The translations under genes were made by a program, and so were the position numbers. From assembly GCF_029338575.1 (NCBI RefSeq), contig NZ_CP119992.1, forward strand, positions 496,001 to 560,000: a stretch of DNA of 64,000 nt, in the 5' to 3' direction. The notes beneath the pieces are model-generated. The model saw nothing but the letters and a program-made list of their open reading frames with translations, had not been told where the DNA came from and ran no database searches. The DNA is from Halomarina halobia. Lineage in GTDB: Archaea; Halobacteriota; Halobacteria; Halobacteriales; Haloarculaceae. Shown piece after piece: positions 1 to 8,482 of this stretch (its first letter is position 1; each line of letters opens with the position of its first letter).

Positions 1-2
1 GC

Positions 3-683
3 ATCCACACCCACGCCAGCGAGAACCGTAGCGAGATCGAGACCGTCGAGCAGGACACCGGGATGCGCAACGTCCACTGGCTCCACGAGGTCGGCCTCAC
101 GGGCGAGGACGTGGTGCTCGCTCACTGCGTCTGGACCGACGAGACGGAGCGCGAGGTGCTGGCGGAGACCGGCACCAACGTGACGTACTGCCCGTCCTCG
201 AACATGAAACTCGCCTCTGGGATCGCGCCGGTCGCGGACTACCTCGACCGGGGGATCAACGTCGCGCTGGGCAACGACGGCCCGCCGTGCAACAACACCC
301 TCGATCCGTTCACCGAGATGCGCCAGGCCAGCCTCCTCCAGAAGGTGGACCGGCTCGACGCGACGGCGACGCCCGCGCGGGTCGTCTTCGAGATGGCGAC
401 GCGAAACGGCGCGCGGGCGGCGGGCTTCGAGCGCGTCGGCGCGCTCCGGGAGGGCTGGCGCGCGGACGTGATCGGCCTGACGACCGACGTCACGCGCGCG
501 ACGCCGACGTACGACCCTTACTCGCACGCCGTCTTCGCAGCCCACGCTGACGACGTGCGGTTCACGATGGTCGACGGCGAGATCCTCCAGGAACGCGGCG
601 AGGTAGTCGTCGCGGACGCCGACGCGATCCGGGCGCGCGCCCGCGAGATCGCGGCGTCGCTCGCCGACCGGCTCGACGCCTGA
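3..683 (+). CDS. Amidohydrolase of the TrzA/AtzA (chlorohydrolase / MTA-SAH deaminase-like) family, C-terminal part
   Basis: The reading frame is open from the first bases of the window, so the N-terminus lies upstream. The visible part carries hallmarks of metal-dependent amidohydrolases acting on C-N bonds of purine-, triazine- or guanidine-like rings: an H-x-H followed by ASE near the start (compare HxSE/HAAE of adenosine-type deaminases), AHCVW with the metal-ligand His, the CPSSNMKLASG segment and NDGPPCNN, which carries the catalytic Asp. The tail (GWRADVIGL) is the usual beta-sandwich composite domain. The exact substrate cannot be read from the sequence; 5'-methylthioadenosine/S-adenosylhomocysteine deaminase, guanine/cytosine deaminase or a ureide hydrolase are possible. 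It precedes a peptide importer and two Ntn hydrolases, suggesting a nitrogen-compound catabolic neighbourhood. Confidence 0.85.
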   Translation: MHTHASENRSEIETVEQDTGMRNVHWLHEVGLTGEDVVLAHCVWTDETEREVLAETGTNVTYCPSSNMKLASGIAPVADYLDRGINVALGNDGPPCNNTLDPFTEMRQASLLQKVDRLDATATPARVVFEMATRNGARAAGFERVGALREGWRADVIGLTTDVTRATPTYDPYSHAVFAAHADDVRFTMVDGEILQERGEVVVADADAIRARAREIAASLADRLDA

Positions 684-740
684 CCGCCCGGCTCCGCGCG
701 CTCCGACGGGCGCGACTCCCCCGTCGGAGGCCGAGAGCCG

Positions 741-1442
741 TCACCGTCGGGCGGCGGGTCGGTCGAGGTGGTCCGCCATCTCGCGCATGACCTTGTGCTC
801 CGCGCGCTTCAGGTGCTCCCACGTCGTCGTGGGGGCGATCCCGACCTCCTCGCCGATCTCCTCGATGGTCGACTCGCGCTGCACCCGGTAGTAGCCGCGC
901 TCGATGGCGGTTGCGAGCACCTCCCGCTGTCGGGACGTGAGTTCGCGGACGAGTTCCGTCACGTCGAGTTGCTCGTTGACGTCGATATCGCTCAACTCGA
1001 CGCTCCTGACCAGCCGCGTCTCGTTGCCCGCCCCCTCGATCGCCCCGACGATGGTAGGGAGGTCGTCGTCGTCGCCGAGGTAGAGCGTCCACCGCTCCCA
1101 GCCGGCGGTGATGGTCGTCCCGTTCCGGTAGTGGATGCCCATGTCCGAGAGGCGCTCGGAGATGCTGTCCCACTTGTACGCGTCGTAGGTCATCGCCACG
1201 AACACGCGCTCGCGGTTCACGGGCGAGAGCGGTTCGAGCGCGAGGATCGGGTCCGCCTCGCCGAACTCGTCGAGGAACGCCGGGATGACGGCCGGATCGC
1301 CGCTGACCTCGATGATGCGCTTCCTGCTCGCCGTCCGGCCGGTCATCGACGAGCGCGACTGGAGGGTCACCTCCGGGTACCTCGCGCTGATGTCGCTCTC
1401 CGGTTCGCCGTGGTGGCGGATCAGGAGGATCACTTCCCTCAC
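741..1442 (-). CDS. HTH_10 (bacterio-opsin-activator-like) transcriptional regulator
   Basis: About 233 residues. The C-terminal ~55 residues form the haloarchaeal HTH_10 domain (LTSRQREVL, then GYYR, then EIGEEVGIAPTTTWEHLKRAE), and the N-terminal part is the kind of variable sensor domain seen in this family. An upstream in-frame ATG at 1553 exists, but it would overlap the start of the divergent binding-protein gene at 1547 and add 37 poorly conserved-looking residues; I chose the GTG at 1442, followed by REVILLIRHHG, which reads like a beta strand start. It is divergent from the oligopeptide importer and probably regulates it; a CCCAT-N4-ATGGG inverted repeat lies between the two genes. 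Confidence 0.82.
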   Translation of the reverse strand: MREVILLIRHHGEPESDISARYPEVTLQSRSSMTGRTASRKRIIEVSGDPAVIPAFLDEFGEADPILALEPLSPVNRERVFVAMTYDAYKWDSISERLSDMGIHYRNGTTITAGWERWTLYLGDDDDLPTIVGAIEGAGNETRLVRSVELSDIDVNEQLDVTELVRELTSRQREVLATAIERGYYRVQRESTIEEIGEEVGIAPTTTWEHLKRAEHKVMREMADHLDRPAARR

Positions 1443-1495
1443 GCGCTCCCACCGGACGGATCGGCGTCCCCCTGCTGTCGCAGGCCCATGACACC

Positions 1496-1522
1496 GAGTA
1501 TATTCGGCCCCATCATAATGGG
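1496..1522. promoter_or_regulatory. Divergent promoter with inverted repeat between regulator and importer operon
   Basis: A perfect inverted repeat CCCAT-CATA-ATGGG occupies 1509-1522. It overlaps the AT-rich TCATAAT about 30 bp before the importer start, which may be its TATA box, and adjoins GAGTATATTC (1496-1505), a TATA-like sequence reading toward the regulator on the minus strand. An operator here could control both directions. The repeat is seen directly; the promoter and operator roles are inferred. Confidence 0.5.
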
Positions 1523-1546
1523 ACACGTTCTCACAGTACTTGCCGT

Positions 1547-3211
1547 ATGACATCCAGCGACTCGGACACGTCCCGGTTCGCGCCGGAGGATCTGAGCGGC
1601 CCGACGATCGACAGGCGGACGACCCTGAAGCTGCTCGGCGCGGCGGGGATGGCCGGCCTCGCCGGCTGCCTCGGCGGCGACGGCGGAAGCGGCGGCGACG
1701 GCAACGGGAGCGGCGGCGGTGGGTCCGGCGGGACGGGCGGCCGCCTCCGGGCGGGGTGGTTCACCGGGAGCATCGACGTGCTCGATCCGCCCTACATCAG
1801 CGTCGGCCAGTACTTCCAGGTGGCGGCGAACGTCTTCAGCGGCCTCGTCACGCTGAAGAAGGACCTCACCATCCGCGGCGACCTCGCGAGGGACTGGACC
1901 GTCGAGAACGGCGGCGCGACGATCCGCTTCGACCTGCGGAAGGGGGTGACGTTCCACGACGGCTCCGAGTTCACCGCCGCCGACGTGAAGTACACGATAG
2001 AGCGGACCATCTCGGAGGAGGCACCCGCGGCGTCGAAGCTGAGTACGCTCAAACCCGTCGACGAGGACGGCGTCGTCGTCGACGGCGACTACGCGGTGAC
2101 GCTCAACTTCGAGGAGCCGATGGCCCCCGCGCTCGTCTACCTCACGCGCGGCCCCGGACGGGCGGCCACGATCGTCTCGAAGACGGCCATCGAGGAGATG
2201 GGTGCCGAGGCCTACAGGACCGAGCCCGTCGGCACGGGACCGTTCCAGGTGCGCGAACACCAGGTCGGTTCGAAGCTCGTCCTCGACGCCTTCGACGACT
2301 ACTTCGAGACCGACGAGGACGGCAACGCGCTTCCCTACCTCGACGGCATCGACGTGAAGCCCATCCCGGAGGCGGCGACGCTCGTCAACGCCCTCAGGAG
2401 CGGCGAGATCGACTTCGCCAACCTCGTGCCGCTGCAGAACCTGGACCAGGTCGAGGGCGCGAGCGGCGTCACCGCCTCCGTCTCGCCGGGCGTGAACTGG
2501 TACGGCTTCGCCATGAACGAGACGAAGGAGGTCTTCTCCTCGCGGAAGGGCCGCCTGGGGATCGCGAAGCTCATCGACAACGAACAGTTCGTCGAGACGG
2601 CCTACTTCGGCAACGCGCTCCCGGACACCGGCCCGATCAACAAGGCGACCGAGTGGGCGTGGCGCGACGAGAAGCCCTCGATCCAGGATCACGATCCGGA
2701 TGCGGGGAAACAGCTCGTCGAGGAGGCGGGCATCGCGGGGGCGAGCTTCTCCATCCTGACCGCGCAGGGCGACACCCGCGCCGCGAAGGCGATGCGACAG
2801 CAGTTGAACGCCGCCGGCTTCGACGTCGAGATCGAGCAGGTCACCTCCTCGACCTACTGGGAGCGCTACGAGAAACTCGACTACGACACGACCATCAGCG
2901 GGAGCGTCGGCGATCCCGACCCGGACCAGTCGCTGTACAACTTCTATCGGCTGCCCGACGACGGGGGCGTCTGGAACTGGGTGAACTTCGAGGACGAGCG
3001 GGTCCACGAGCTGCTGGCGGAGCAGCGCCGCGAGCTGGACCGGAAGAAGCGCACGGAGATCCTCCACGAACTCGAGGATCGGCTGATCGAGCAGGTCCCG
3101 CACGCCTACCTCATGCACCAGAACGACATCGCCGCCCACACTGACCGCGTGAAGGGGTTCTCTCACATCCCGTTCATGCGGAACTTCCATACGGTGCGGT
3201 TGGACGGCTAG
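1547..3211 (+). CDS. dppA: Oligopeptide/dipeptide ABC transporter substrate-binding lipoprotein (SBP_bac_5)
   Basis: 554 residues. The N-terminus has a twin-arginine motif (DRRTTLKLLG) and a lipobox ending in AGC at about residue 41, followed by a Gly/Asp/Ser-rich tether, the standard haloarchaeal Tat lipoprotein layout. The mature part reads as family-5 extracellular binding protein: RPDLA-like segments, RKGVTFHDGSEFTAADVKYTIER, the VGTGPF motif and the C-terminal HAYLMHQND segment. It captures peptides or similar substrates outside the membrane and passes them to the permeases encoded immediately downstream (1 nt gap to the next gene). Family 5 also contains nickel, opine and sugar-oligomer binders, so peptide is the likely but not proven ligand. 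Confidence 0.92.
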   Translation: MTSSDSDTSRFAPEDLSGPTIDRRTTLKLLGAAGMAGLAGCLGGDGGSGGDGNGSGGGGSGGTGGRLRAGWFTGSIDVLDPPYISVGQYFQVAANVFSGLVTLKKDLTIRGDLARDWTVENGGATIRFDLRKGVTFHDGSEFTAADVKYTIERTISEEAPAASKLSTLKPVDEDGVVVDGDYAVTLNFEEPMAPALVYLTRGPGRAATIVSKTAIEEMGAEAYRTEPVGTGPFQVREHQVGSKLVLDAFDDYFETDEDGNALPYLDGIDVKPIPEAATLVNALRSGEIDFANLVPLQNLDQVEGASGVTASVSPGVNWYGFAMNETKEVFSSRKGRLGIAKLIDNEQFVETAYFGNALPDTGPINKATEWAWRDEKPSIQDHDPDAGKQLVEEAGIAGASFSILTAQGDTRAAKAMRQQLNAAGFDVEIEQVTSSTYWERYEKLDYDTTISGSVGDPDPDQSLYNFYRLPDDGGVWNWVNFEDERVHELLAEQRRELDRKKRTEILHELEDRLIEQVPHAYLMHQNDIAAHTDRVKGFSHIPFMRNFHTVRLDG

Positions 3212-3212
3212 C

Positions 3213-4163
3213 ATGCGCCGGTACATCGCAAAGCGCGTCGCACACGCCCTGTTCGTCATGTGGCTCGTCGCCACGACGGTCTTCTTCGGCCTCCGGGCGA
3301 TCCCCGGCGGCCCCGTCCAGACCATGCTGGGCCAGGAGGCGACGCCGGAGGCGAAGCGCGCCCTGCGCGACCAGCTGGGGCTCAACGACCCCCTCCCCGT
3401 CCAGTACGCCGACTTCATGCTCGACCTGCTGACGTTCGACTTCGGCCAGAGCATCACCACGAGCCAGTCGGTCGCCACGCTCGTCGGACAGGCCGCGCCG
3501 CGGACGTTCTCCGTCGCGCTCGTGGCCGTCGTCGTGGGGCTCGCCGTCGCCGTCCCGGCGGGTATCGTGAGCGCGACCAGGAAGCGCCAGCCCGTCGACT
3601 ACGTCGCCACCGTCGGCGCGTTCCTCGGGCTGTCGATGCCGGCGTTCTTCGTCGGGATCCTGCTCGCGCTGGTGTTCGGCGTCTGGCTCGACCTCCTGCC
3701 GATCGTCGGGCTGCCCACCGAGGAGGGGTTCGTCCCGTGGTTCGAGCACATCGTCCTCCCCGGGATCGCCGTGGGGCTCCCCTACGGCGCGGTCGTGATG
3801 CGGATGATGCGCTCGTCGCTCCTCGAGGTGCTCGACGAGCCGTACATGAAGACCGCCCTCGCGAAGGGCGTCGGGTCGCGCACCCGGCTGTACAAGCACG
3901 CGCTGCAGAACGCGCTCATCCCGGTCGTCACCGTCGCGGGCATCCAGCTCGCGCTCGTGCTCGTCGGGAGCGTCACGGTCGAACTCGTCTTCAGCATCCA
4001 GGGGCTCGGTCGCCTGCTCGTGGACTCGATGCTCGACCGCAACTACCCAGTCACGCAGGTCGTCATCCTGCTCGTCGCGGGCGTGCTCGTGTTCACCAAC
4101 CTCGTCGTGGACATCGCCTACACCGCCATCGATCCGCGCATCCGCTATGGAGGTGAGGGGTGA
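3213..4163 (+). CDS. dppB: Dipeptide/oligopeptide ABC transporter permease, DppB type
   Basis: 316 residues, about six membrane segments beginning at residue ~10. It has the N-terminal RRYIAKRVAHALFVMW helix and the first-loop pattern GGPVQ...LGLNDPL typical of DppB/OppB. The EAA coupling loop lies around residues 208-238 (EPYMKTALAKGVG...NALIPVV), the contact point for the ATPase subunits. The gene follows the binding protein by one base and its stop codon overlaps the start of the next permease gene, so the genes should be cotranscribed and translationally coupled. Confidence 0.93.
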   Translation: MRRYIAKRVAHALFVMWLVATTVFFGLRAIPGGPVQTMLGQEATPEAKRALRDQLGLNDPLPVQYADFMLDLLTFDFGQSITTSQSVATLVGQAAPRTFSVALVAVVVGLAVAVPAGIVSATRKRQPVDYVATVGAFLGLSMPAFFVGILLALVFGVWLDLLPIVGLPTEEGFVPWFEHIVLPGIAVGLPYGAVVMRMMRSSLLEVLDEPYMKTALAKGVGSRTRLYKHALQNALIPVVTVAGIQLALVLVGSVTVELVFSIQGLGRLLVDSMLDRNYPVTQVVILLVAGVLVFTNLVVDIAYTAIDPRIRYGGEG

Positions 4164-5161
4164 TGAGTTCCGACACCTCCGCGGGTCCCGGCTTCGGCGA
4201 GCGCGGGGAGTTCGGCCCCGGCGAGATGCCCCCCGAGTACGAGCGCCCCGAGCGGACCGAGGAGCACCGGAGCACGCGCCAGCGCCTGGCCGAGGGGATC
4301 CTCGGCGACAAGCTGGCGCTGTTCGGCGCGGTCGTCATCGTCGTCTTCGTGCTCACCGCGGCGCTCGCGCCGGTCGTCGCGCCCCACGACCCCGAGGCGA
4401 CGTTCGGCTTCTTCAAGGAACCGGGGTCGTACTCGGCGGGCGACTTCGACGGCGACGGCGAGACCGAGCGCGTCTTCCACGCGCTCGGGACCGACTCGTT
4501 CGGCCACGACATCCTGACGCGGCTCGTCTACGGCGCGCGCGTCTCGCTGCTCGTGGCGATGGCGACGCTCGCCGTCGCGTTCACCCTGGGGACGACCATC
4601 GGCGTCCTCGCGGGCTACTACGGCGGCTGGATCGACAGCCTGCTGATGCGCTACGTGGACTTCCAGTGGGCCTTCCCCGAACTCATCCTCGGGGTGGCGA
4701 TCATCGCGCTCTCGGGCGGGCTTGGCGTCGTCAACGTCGTCATCGCCATCGGCATCGCGTACATCGACGACTTCGCCCGGCTCGTCCGGGGGGAGGTGCT
4801 CTCGCTGCGGGAGGCCGAGTACGTCACCGCCGCCCGCGCCGTCGGGATGTCCGACCGCCGGATCATGCTGCGCGAGATGCTGCCCAACGCCGTCGCGCCG
4901 CTGATCGTGCAGGCGACGCTGATGATCCCGCTCGCCATCCTCGCGGAGGCCGGCCTGTCGTTTCTCGGCCTCGGCGTGAAGCCCACCACGCCGACGTGGG
5001 GGCTGCTGCTCTCCGACGGGCGGCAGTTCATCGAGCGGGCCTGGTGGATCTCCGTGATCCCCGGGCTGGCGATCATGGTCACCGTGCTGGCGTTCAACAC
5101 CTTCGGCGACGGCCTGCGCGACGCTTTCGACGTCGACCACGGGGAGGTGGAGGAGCGATGA
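4163..5161 (+). CDS. dppC: Dipeptide/oligopeptide ABC transporter permease, DppC type
   Basis: 332 residues from the ATG at 4163; a GTG directly before it (4160) is an alternative start. It has a ~50-residue cytoplasmic N-terminus, then a first membrane helix (LFGAVVIVVFVLTAALAPVV) and five more. The periplasmic-equivalent loop contains the GTDSFGHDILTRLVYGAR motif diagnostic of DppC/OppC, and the EAA loop is YVTAARAVGMSDRRIM. It pairs with the preceding permease to form the translocation pore. Its stop overlaps a 23-codon mini-ORF that bridges to the first ATPase gene. Confidence 0.93.
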   Translation: MSSDTSAGPGFGERGEFGPGEMPPEYERPERTEEHRSTRQRLAEGILGDKLALFGAVVIVVFVLTAALAPVVAPHDPEATFGFFKEPGSYSAGDFDGDGETERVFHALGTDSFGHDILTRLVYGARVSLLVAMATLAVAFTLGTTIGVLAGYYGGWIDSLLMRYVDFQWAFPELILGVAIIALSGGLGVVNVVIAIGIAYIDDFARLVRGEVLSLREAEYVTAARAVGMSDRRIMLREMLPNAVAPLIVQATLMIPLAILAEAGLSFLGLGVKPTTPTWGLLLSDGRQFIERAWWISVIPGLAIMVTVLAFNTFGDGLRDAFDVDHGEVEER

Positions 5162-5229
5162 CCGGGACCGCGACGACGTCGCGCCGTCACCTTCCCGATC
5201 GCGGAGACCGCGCGGGGTGGTCGCCGTGA
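5158..5229 (+). CDS. 23-codon bridging mini-ORF between permease and ATPase genes
   Basis: An ATG at 5158 overlaps the dppC stop (ATGA), and the mini-ORF terminates at 5227-5229, where its TGA overlaps the GTG start of dppD at 5226 (GTGA). The predicted 23-residue peptide is basic and Thr/Arg-rich, with no recognisable domain. Both 4-nt overlaps make it look like a translational-coupling bridge rather than a functional protein. It could equally be a chance ORF in a linker. I cannot tell from one sequence whether it is translated. Confidence 0.3.
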   Translation: MTGTATTSRRHLPDRGDRAGWSP

Positions 5230-6260
5230 CGCTCCTCGAGATCGAGGGTCTGCGGACGCAGTTCCCCACCGATCGCGGCGTCGTGCACGCCGTCGACGGC
5301 GTGGACCTGACCGTCGAGTCCGGCGAGATCGTCGGCCTCGTCGGGGAGTCCGGGTCGGGAAAGAGCGTCCTCGCCCAGAGCGTCCTCGGCATCGTCGACG
5401 CGCCGGGACAGATCGCGGGCGGCGACGTCCGCCTCGACGGCGAGTCGCTGCTCGAAAAGGGCGAGGCGGAACTGCGGGAACTTCGCGGCGGACGGGTCTC
5501 GATGGTGTTTCAGGACCCGATGAACAGCCTCAACCCGACGCTCACCGTCGGCGAGCAGATCGCGGAGACGGTCCGCCTCCACCAGGACGTAGACGAGTCC
5601 GTCTCCCTCCCCGCCGAGGTCAAGCGCAAGATCCTCGGTGCCGCGAGAGACGGCGAGGCGTGGCGGCGTGCCATCGAGATGCTGGAGGCGGTTCAGATCC
5701 CCGAACCGGCGGCCCGCGCGCGGGACTACCCCCACGAGTTCTCCGGCGGGATGCGCCAGCGGGCGATGATCGCCATGGCGCTCGCCTGCGAGCCGGACCT
5801 GCTCATCGCGGACGAGCCGACGACCGCCCTCGACGTGACCATCCAGGCGCAGATCCTCGACGAACTGCGGGACCTGAAGGACGCCTTCGACACGTCCGTC
5901 CTGTTCATCACGCACGACCTCGCGGTCGTCGCCGAGCTCTGCGACCGCGTGGCGGTGATGTACGCGGGCGAGATCGTAGAGCGCGGCCCCGCCGACGAAC
6001 TGTTCGCGGACCCGCGACACCCCTACACCCAGGGGCTCATCGCGAGCACGCCCCGCCTCGACGACCCCGAGGCGGACGTCCGGCCGATCGAGGGGTACGT
6101 CCCGGACCTCATCGACATCCCCTACGCCTGTCACTTCGCGCCGCGCTGTCCGGAATCGACGCGCGAGTGCTTCGAACGCGATCCCGACTTCCGACCCGTC
6201 GGCGGGGACGGCCACGAGGCGGCCTGTCTCCGTCGCGGCCCCGGGGGTGATCGACCGTGA
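5226..6260 (+). CDS. dppD: Oligopeptide ABC transporter ATP-binding protein, DppD type
   Basis: 344 residues from the GTG at 5226; another in-frame GTG at 5217 would add three residues. It contains the Walker A (GESGSGKS), signature FSGGMRQR, Walker [13 protein letters not shown] and H-loop THDL, then the C-terminal oligopeptide-transporter domain with two Cys (ACHFAPRCP) that often continues toward further Cys. The segment after the Q-loop, at residues ~115-140, holds a longer insertion than usual. It energises the importer together with the following ATPase. Its stop overlaps the start of the next gene by 4 nt. Confidence 0.92.
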   Translation: MTLLEIEGLRTQFPTDRGVVHAVDGVDLTVESGEIVGLVGESGSGKSVLAQSVLGIVDAPGQIAGGDVRLDGESLLEKGEAELRELRGGRVSMVFQDPMNSLNPTLTVGEQIAETVRLHQDVDESVSLPAEVKRKILGAARDGEAWRRAIEMLEAVQIPEPAARARDYPHEFSGGMRQRAMIAMALACEPDLLIADEPTTALDVTIQAQILDELRDLKDAFDTSVLFITHDLAVVAELCDRVAVMYAGEIVERGPADELFADPRHPYTQGLIASTPRLDDPEADVRPIEGYVPDLIDIPYACHFAPRCPESTRECFERDPDFRPVGGDGHEAACLRRGPGGDRP

Positions 6261-7615
6261 CCGACGCCGAACGCCGCGACGCTGACGGACGGCCCCCGCT
6301 GCTCGAGGTCGAGGGGCTGAAGAAACACTTCGACCAGTCCGACGGGCTACTCGACCGAGTCGTCGGATCGTCGTCGTCGGTGAAGGCGGTCGACGGCGTG
6401 GACCTCGCGATCCGTGAGGGCGAGACCCTCGCCGTCGTCGGCGAGTCGGGCTGCGGGAAGAGCACGCTGGGGCTGACGGTGCTCAACCTCCACGACGCGA
6501 CGGCCGGGAGCGTCCGCTACCGCGGCGAGGAACTGGCGGGGCTCTCCCAGCGGGCGATGCGCCCGTACCGCCGCGACCTGCAGATGGTGTTCCAGGACCC
6601 GCTCGCGTCGCTCAACCCCCGCCAGACCGTCGGCCAGATCCTCACGGCCCCGATGGAGGTCCACGGCATCGGCGGGAGCGACGCCGACCGGACCGAGCGC
6701 GCCAAGGAGCTGCTGGAGCGGGTCGGCCTGCGGGCGAGTCACCTGGACCGCCACCCGAGGCAGTTCTCCGGCGGGCAGCAGCAGCGCGTCGGCATCGCCC
6801 GCGCGCTCGCGGTCGAGCCGGACCTGATCGTGGCCGACGAGCCCGTCTCCGCGCTCGACGTGAGCGTCCAGGCGCAGATCCTGGACCTGCTCTCGGACCT
6901 CAAGGAGGAGTTCGACCTCTCGCTGCTGTTCATCACGCACGACCTGAGCGTCGTCCGACACATCGCGGACCGCGTGGCCGTGATGTACCTCGGGCGGATC
7001 GTCGAGACGGCACCGGTCGAGGCGCTGTTCGACGATCCACAGCACCCCTACACGGAGGCGTTGCTCTCCTCGGTGCCGCGGATCGACCCCGAGGCGCGGC
7101 GCGAGCGCGTCGTCCTCCGGGGGGCGGTCCCGTCGCCGCTCGATCCGCCGTCGGGCTGCCGCTTCCACACGCGCTGTCCGGCGATCGTCCCGCCCGCGGA
7201 CTGGCCGGGGGACCAGGGGGCGTTCCGCCGGGCGTTCACCTTCCGCACGCGCGTCGAGGACGGCGCTCTCGACCCGGAGGCCGTGGCGGCGCAACTGGCG
7301 GCGGCGGGACGACCGACGGACGACGCGTCGGTCGCGTCGGCGGTCGTCGAACAGTCGCTCCCCGGCGACCGCGGCGACCTCCCTGAGGAGGCCGCGGAGG
7401 CGGTCGAGGCGGCCGCGCGGGCGGTCGTCGCCGGCGACGAGGAGGAGGCGACGCGCGTCGTCCACGCGGCGTTCCCCTCGCCGTGCGCCGACGAGGCCCC
7501 CGAGCGCGTCCCGCTCGGGCCGGACCGCGCCGCGGACTGTCACCGCGTGGAGCCGACGGACGGGGCGGACGCGGAACCGACCGACGCGTCGGGCGTGTCG
7601 GTCGAGAATCCCTGA
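6257..7615 (+). CDS. dppF: Oligopeptide ABC transporter ATP-binding protein, DppF type, with extended C-terminus
   Basis: 452 residues, against about 320-340 for most DppF proteins. The ABC core is complete: Walker A GESGCGKST, Q-loop FQDPLASLNP, signature FSGGQQQR, Walker B LIVADEPVSALD and switch ITHDL. The oligo_HPY domain begins normally (PPSGCRFHTRCP, residue ~295), but its second Cys pair (PSPC and AADCH) appears only after roughly 100 Asp/Glu/Ala-rich residues, so the extra length sits inside this domain. It ends the importer operon; the next gene is convergent, 26 bp away. Confidence 0.9.
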   Translation: MTDAERRDADGRPPLLEVEGLKKHFDQSDGLLDRVVGSSSSVKAVDGVDLAIREGETLAVVGESGCGKSTLGLTVLNLHDATAGSVRYRGEELAGLSQRAMRPYRRDLQMVFQDPLASLNPRQTVGQILTAPMEVHGIGGSDADRTERAKELLERVGLRASHLDRHPRQFSGGQQQRVGIARALAVEPDLIVADEPVSALDVSVQAQILDLLSDLKEEFDLSLLFITHDLSVVRHIADRVAVMYLGRIVETAPVEALFDDPQHPYTEALLSSVPRIDPEARRERVVLRGAVPSPLDPPSGCRFHTRCPAIVPPADWPGDQGAFRRAFTFRTRVEDGALDPEAVAAQLAAAGRPTDDASVASAVVEQSLPGDRGDLPEEAAEAVEAAARAVVAGDEEEATRVVHAAFPSPCADEAPERVPLGPDRAADCHRVEPTDGADAEPTDASGVSVENP

Positions 7616-7641
7616 TTCGCGCCGCGAATCGCCCGATGCGT

Positions 7642-8292
7642 TCAGTCGAAGATCCGCGACTTCTTCGCCTCGGTGAACGTCTCGCTCGCCTCGCGGGCCG
7701 CCTCGTAGACGCGGCGGAGTTCCGCGATCGGCACCTCGTGCTCGTCCACGCGCAGGTCGTGGTAGATCGTCGTCTCCGGAGCCTTGACCTTCAGCGCGGC
7801 GGAGGTGTGCCCCCGCTCGTCGCCGCCCGCCTCCCTGCCCGCCGCGAGCGCGCCGACGAGCCGTTCGCCGATCGGGCCGTCGCCGTCGACGTAGGCCGCC
7901 GCGGCGGCGTGGAGGGTCTCCTCCCCGACGAGCATGTTCCCGGCGGCGGTGACGCCGCGCTCCTCGTCGACGACGTGGCCGCACCACCCCTCGCAGCCCT
8001 CGCCGGTGTGGGCGAACGCCGTCCCACGGGCGTCGACGCCGTGGACCTGCCGCAACTCGGCGTGGTCGTCCCGCGCGAGCAGCCCCGAGAGCGCGTCGTC
8101 GACGGCGAGGTCGGGCAGCAGGGCGACGCCCCGCCGCCCGAGGCGAACGTTGACGAAGCTCTGGGTGCTGATGGCCCCCTCGTGGCTCGCGCAGGGGGCG
8201 AGCGCGCCCACGGCGGGCGCGTCGGTCGCGACGGCGACGCCGAAGGCCGCGCCGTCGTCGGTCTCCTCACGGACGCAGATGGAGAACGTCAC
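7642..8292 (-). CDS. DUF1028 family protein (Ntn-hydrolase fold)
   Basis: 216 residues from a GTG at 8292; the TFSICVRE beginning matches the start of DUF1028 proteins (T-F-S-I then ...G-V-A-V-A-T). Further matches are AVGALAPCASHEGAISTQSFVN and the central VTAAGNML segment. DUF1028 belongs to the Ntn-hydrolase clan, whose members use an N-terminal or internal nucleophile to cleave amide bonds; the actual substrate is unknown. The gene is convergent with the peptide importer and divergent from a second Ntn-type gene, the gamma-glutamyltransferase-like gene, so a role in cleaving imported amides is a reasonable inference. Confidence 0.85.
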   Translation of the reverse strand: MTFSICVREETDDGAAFGVAVATDAPAVGALAPCASHEGAISTQSFVNVRLGRRGVALLPDLAVDDALSGLLARDDHAELRQVHGVDARGTAFAHTGEGCEGWCGHVVDEERGVTAAGNMLVGEETLHAAAAAYVDGDGPIGERLVGALAAGREAGGDERGHTSAALKVKAPETTIYHDLRVDEHEVPIAELRRVYEAAREASETFTEAKKSRIFD

Positions 8293-8482
8293 GACGCGAC
8301 TCGGAGGCCGCGGGACACATATACTGTCGGATCCCCGTCCGCGGGGGGCAGGGACGCGGGGCGTCGAACCCCTCGACACGGGGGCGTAACGCCGGTTGAA
8401 CGCCCCCGAACCGCCCCCGTATCCGTCCCAACCGAAACTATTCGGCCCGCGGCTTTCGGCGGTTTGCGTGAATTTAACGCGC

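Noticed and set aside
1439..3478. 679-residue open frame on the minus strand
   Set aside because: It lies antisense to the binding protein and start of the permease gene, which have clear domains. It is only a consequence of GC-rich third positions.
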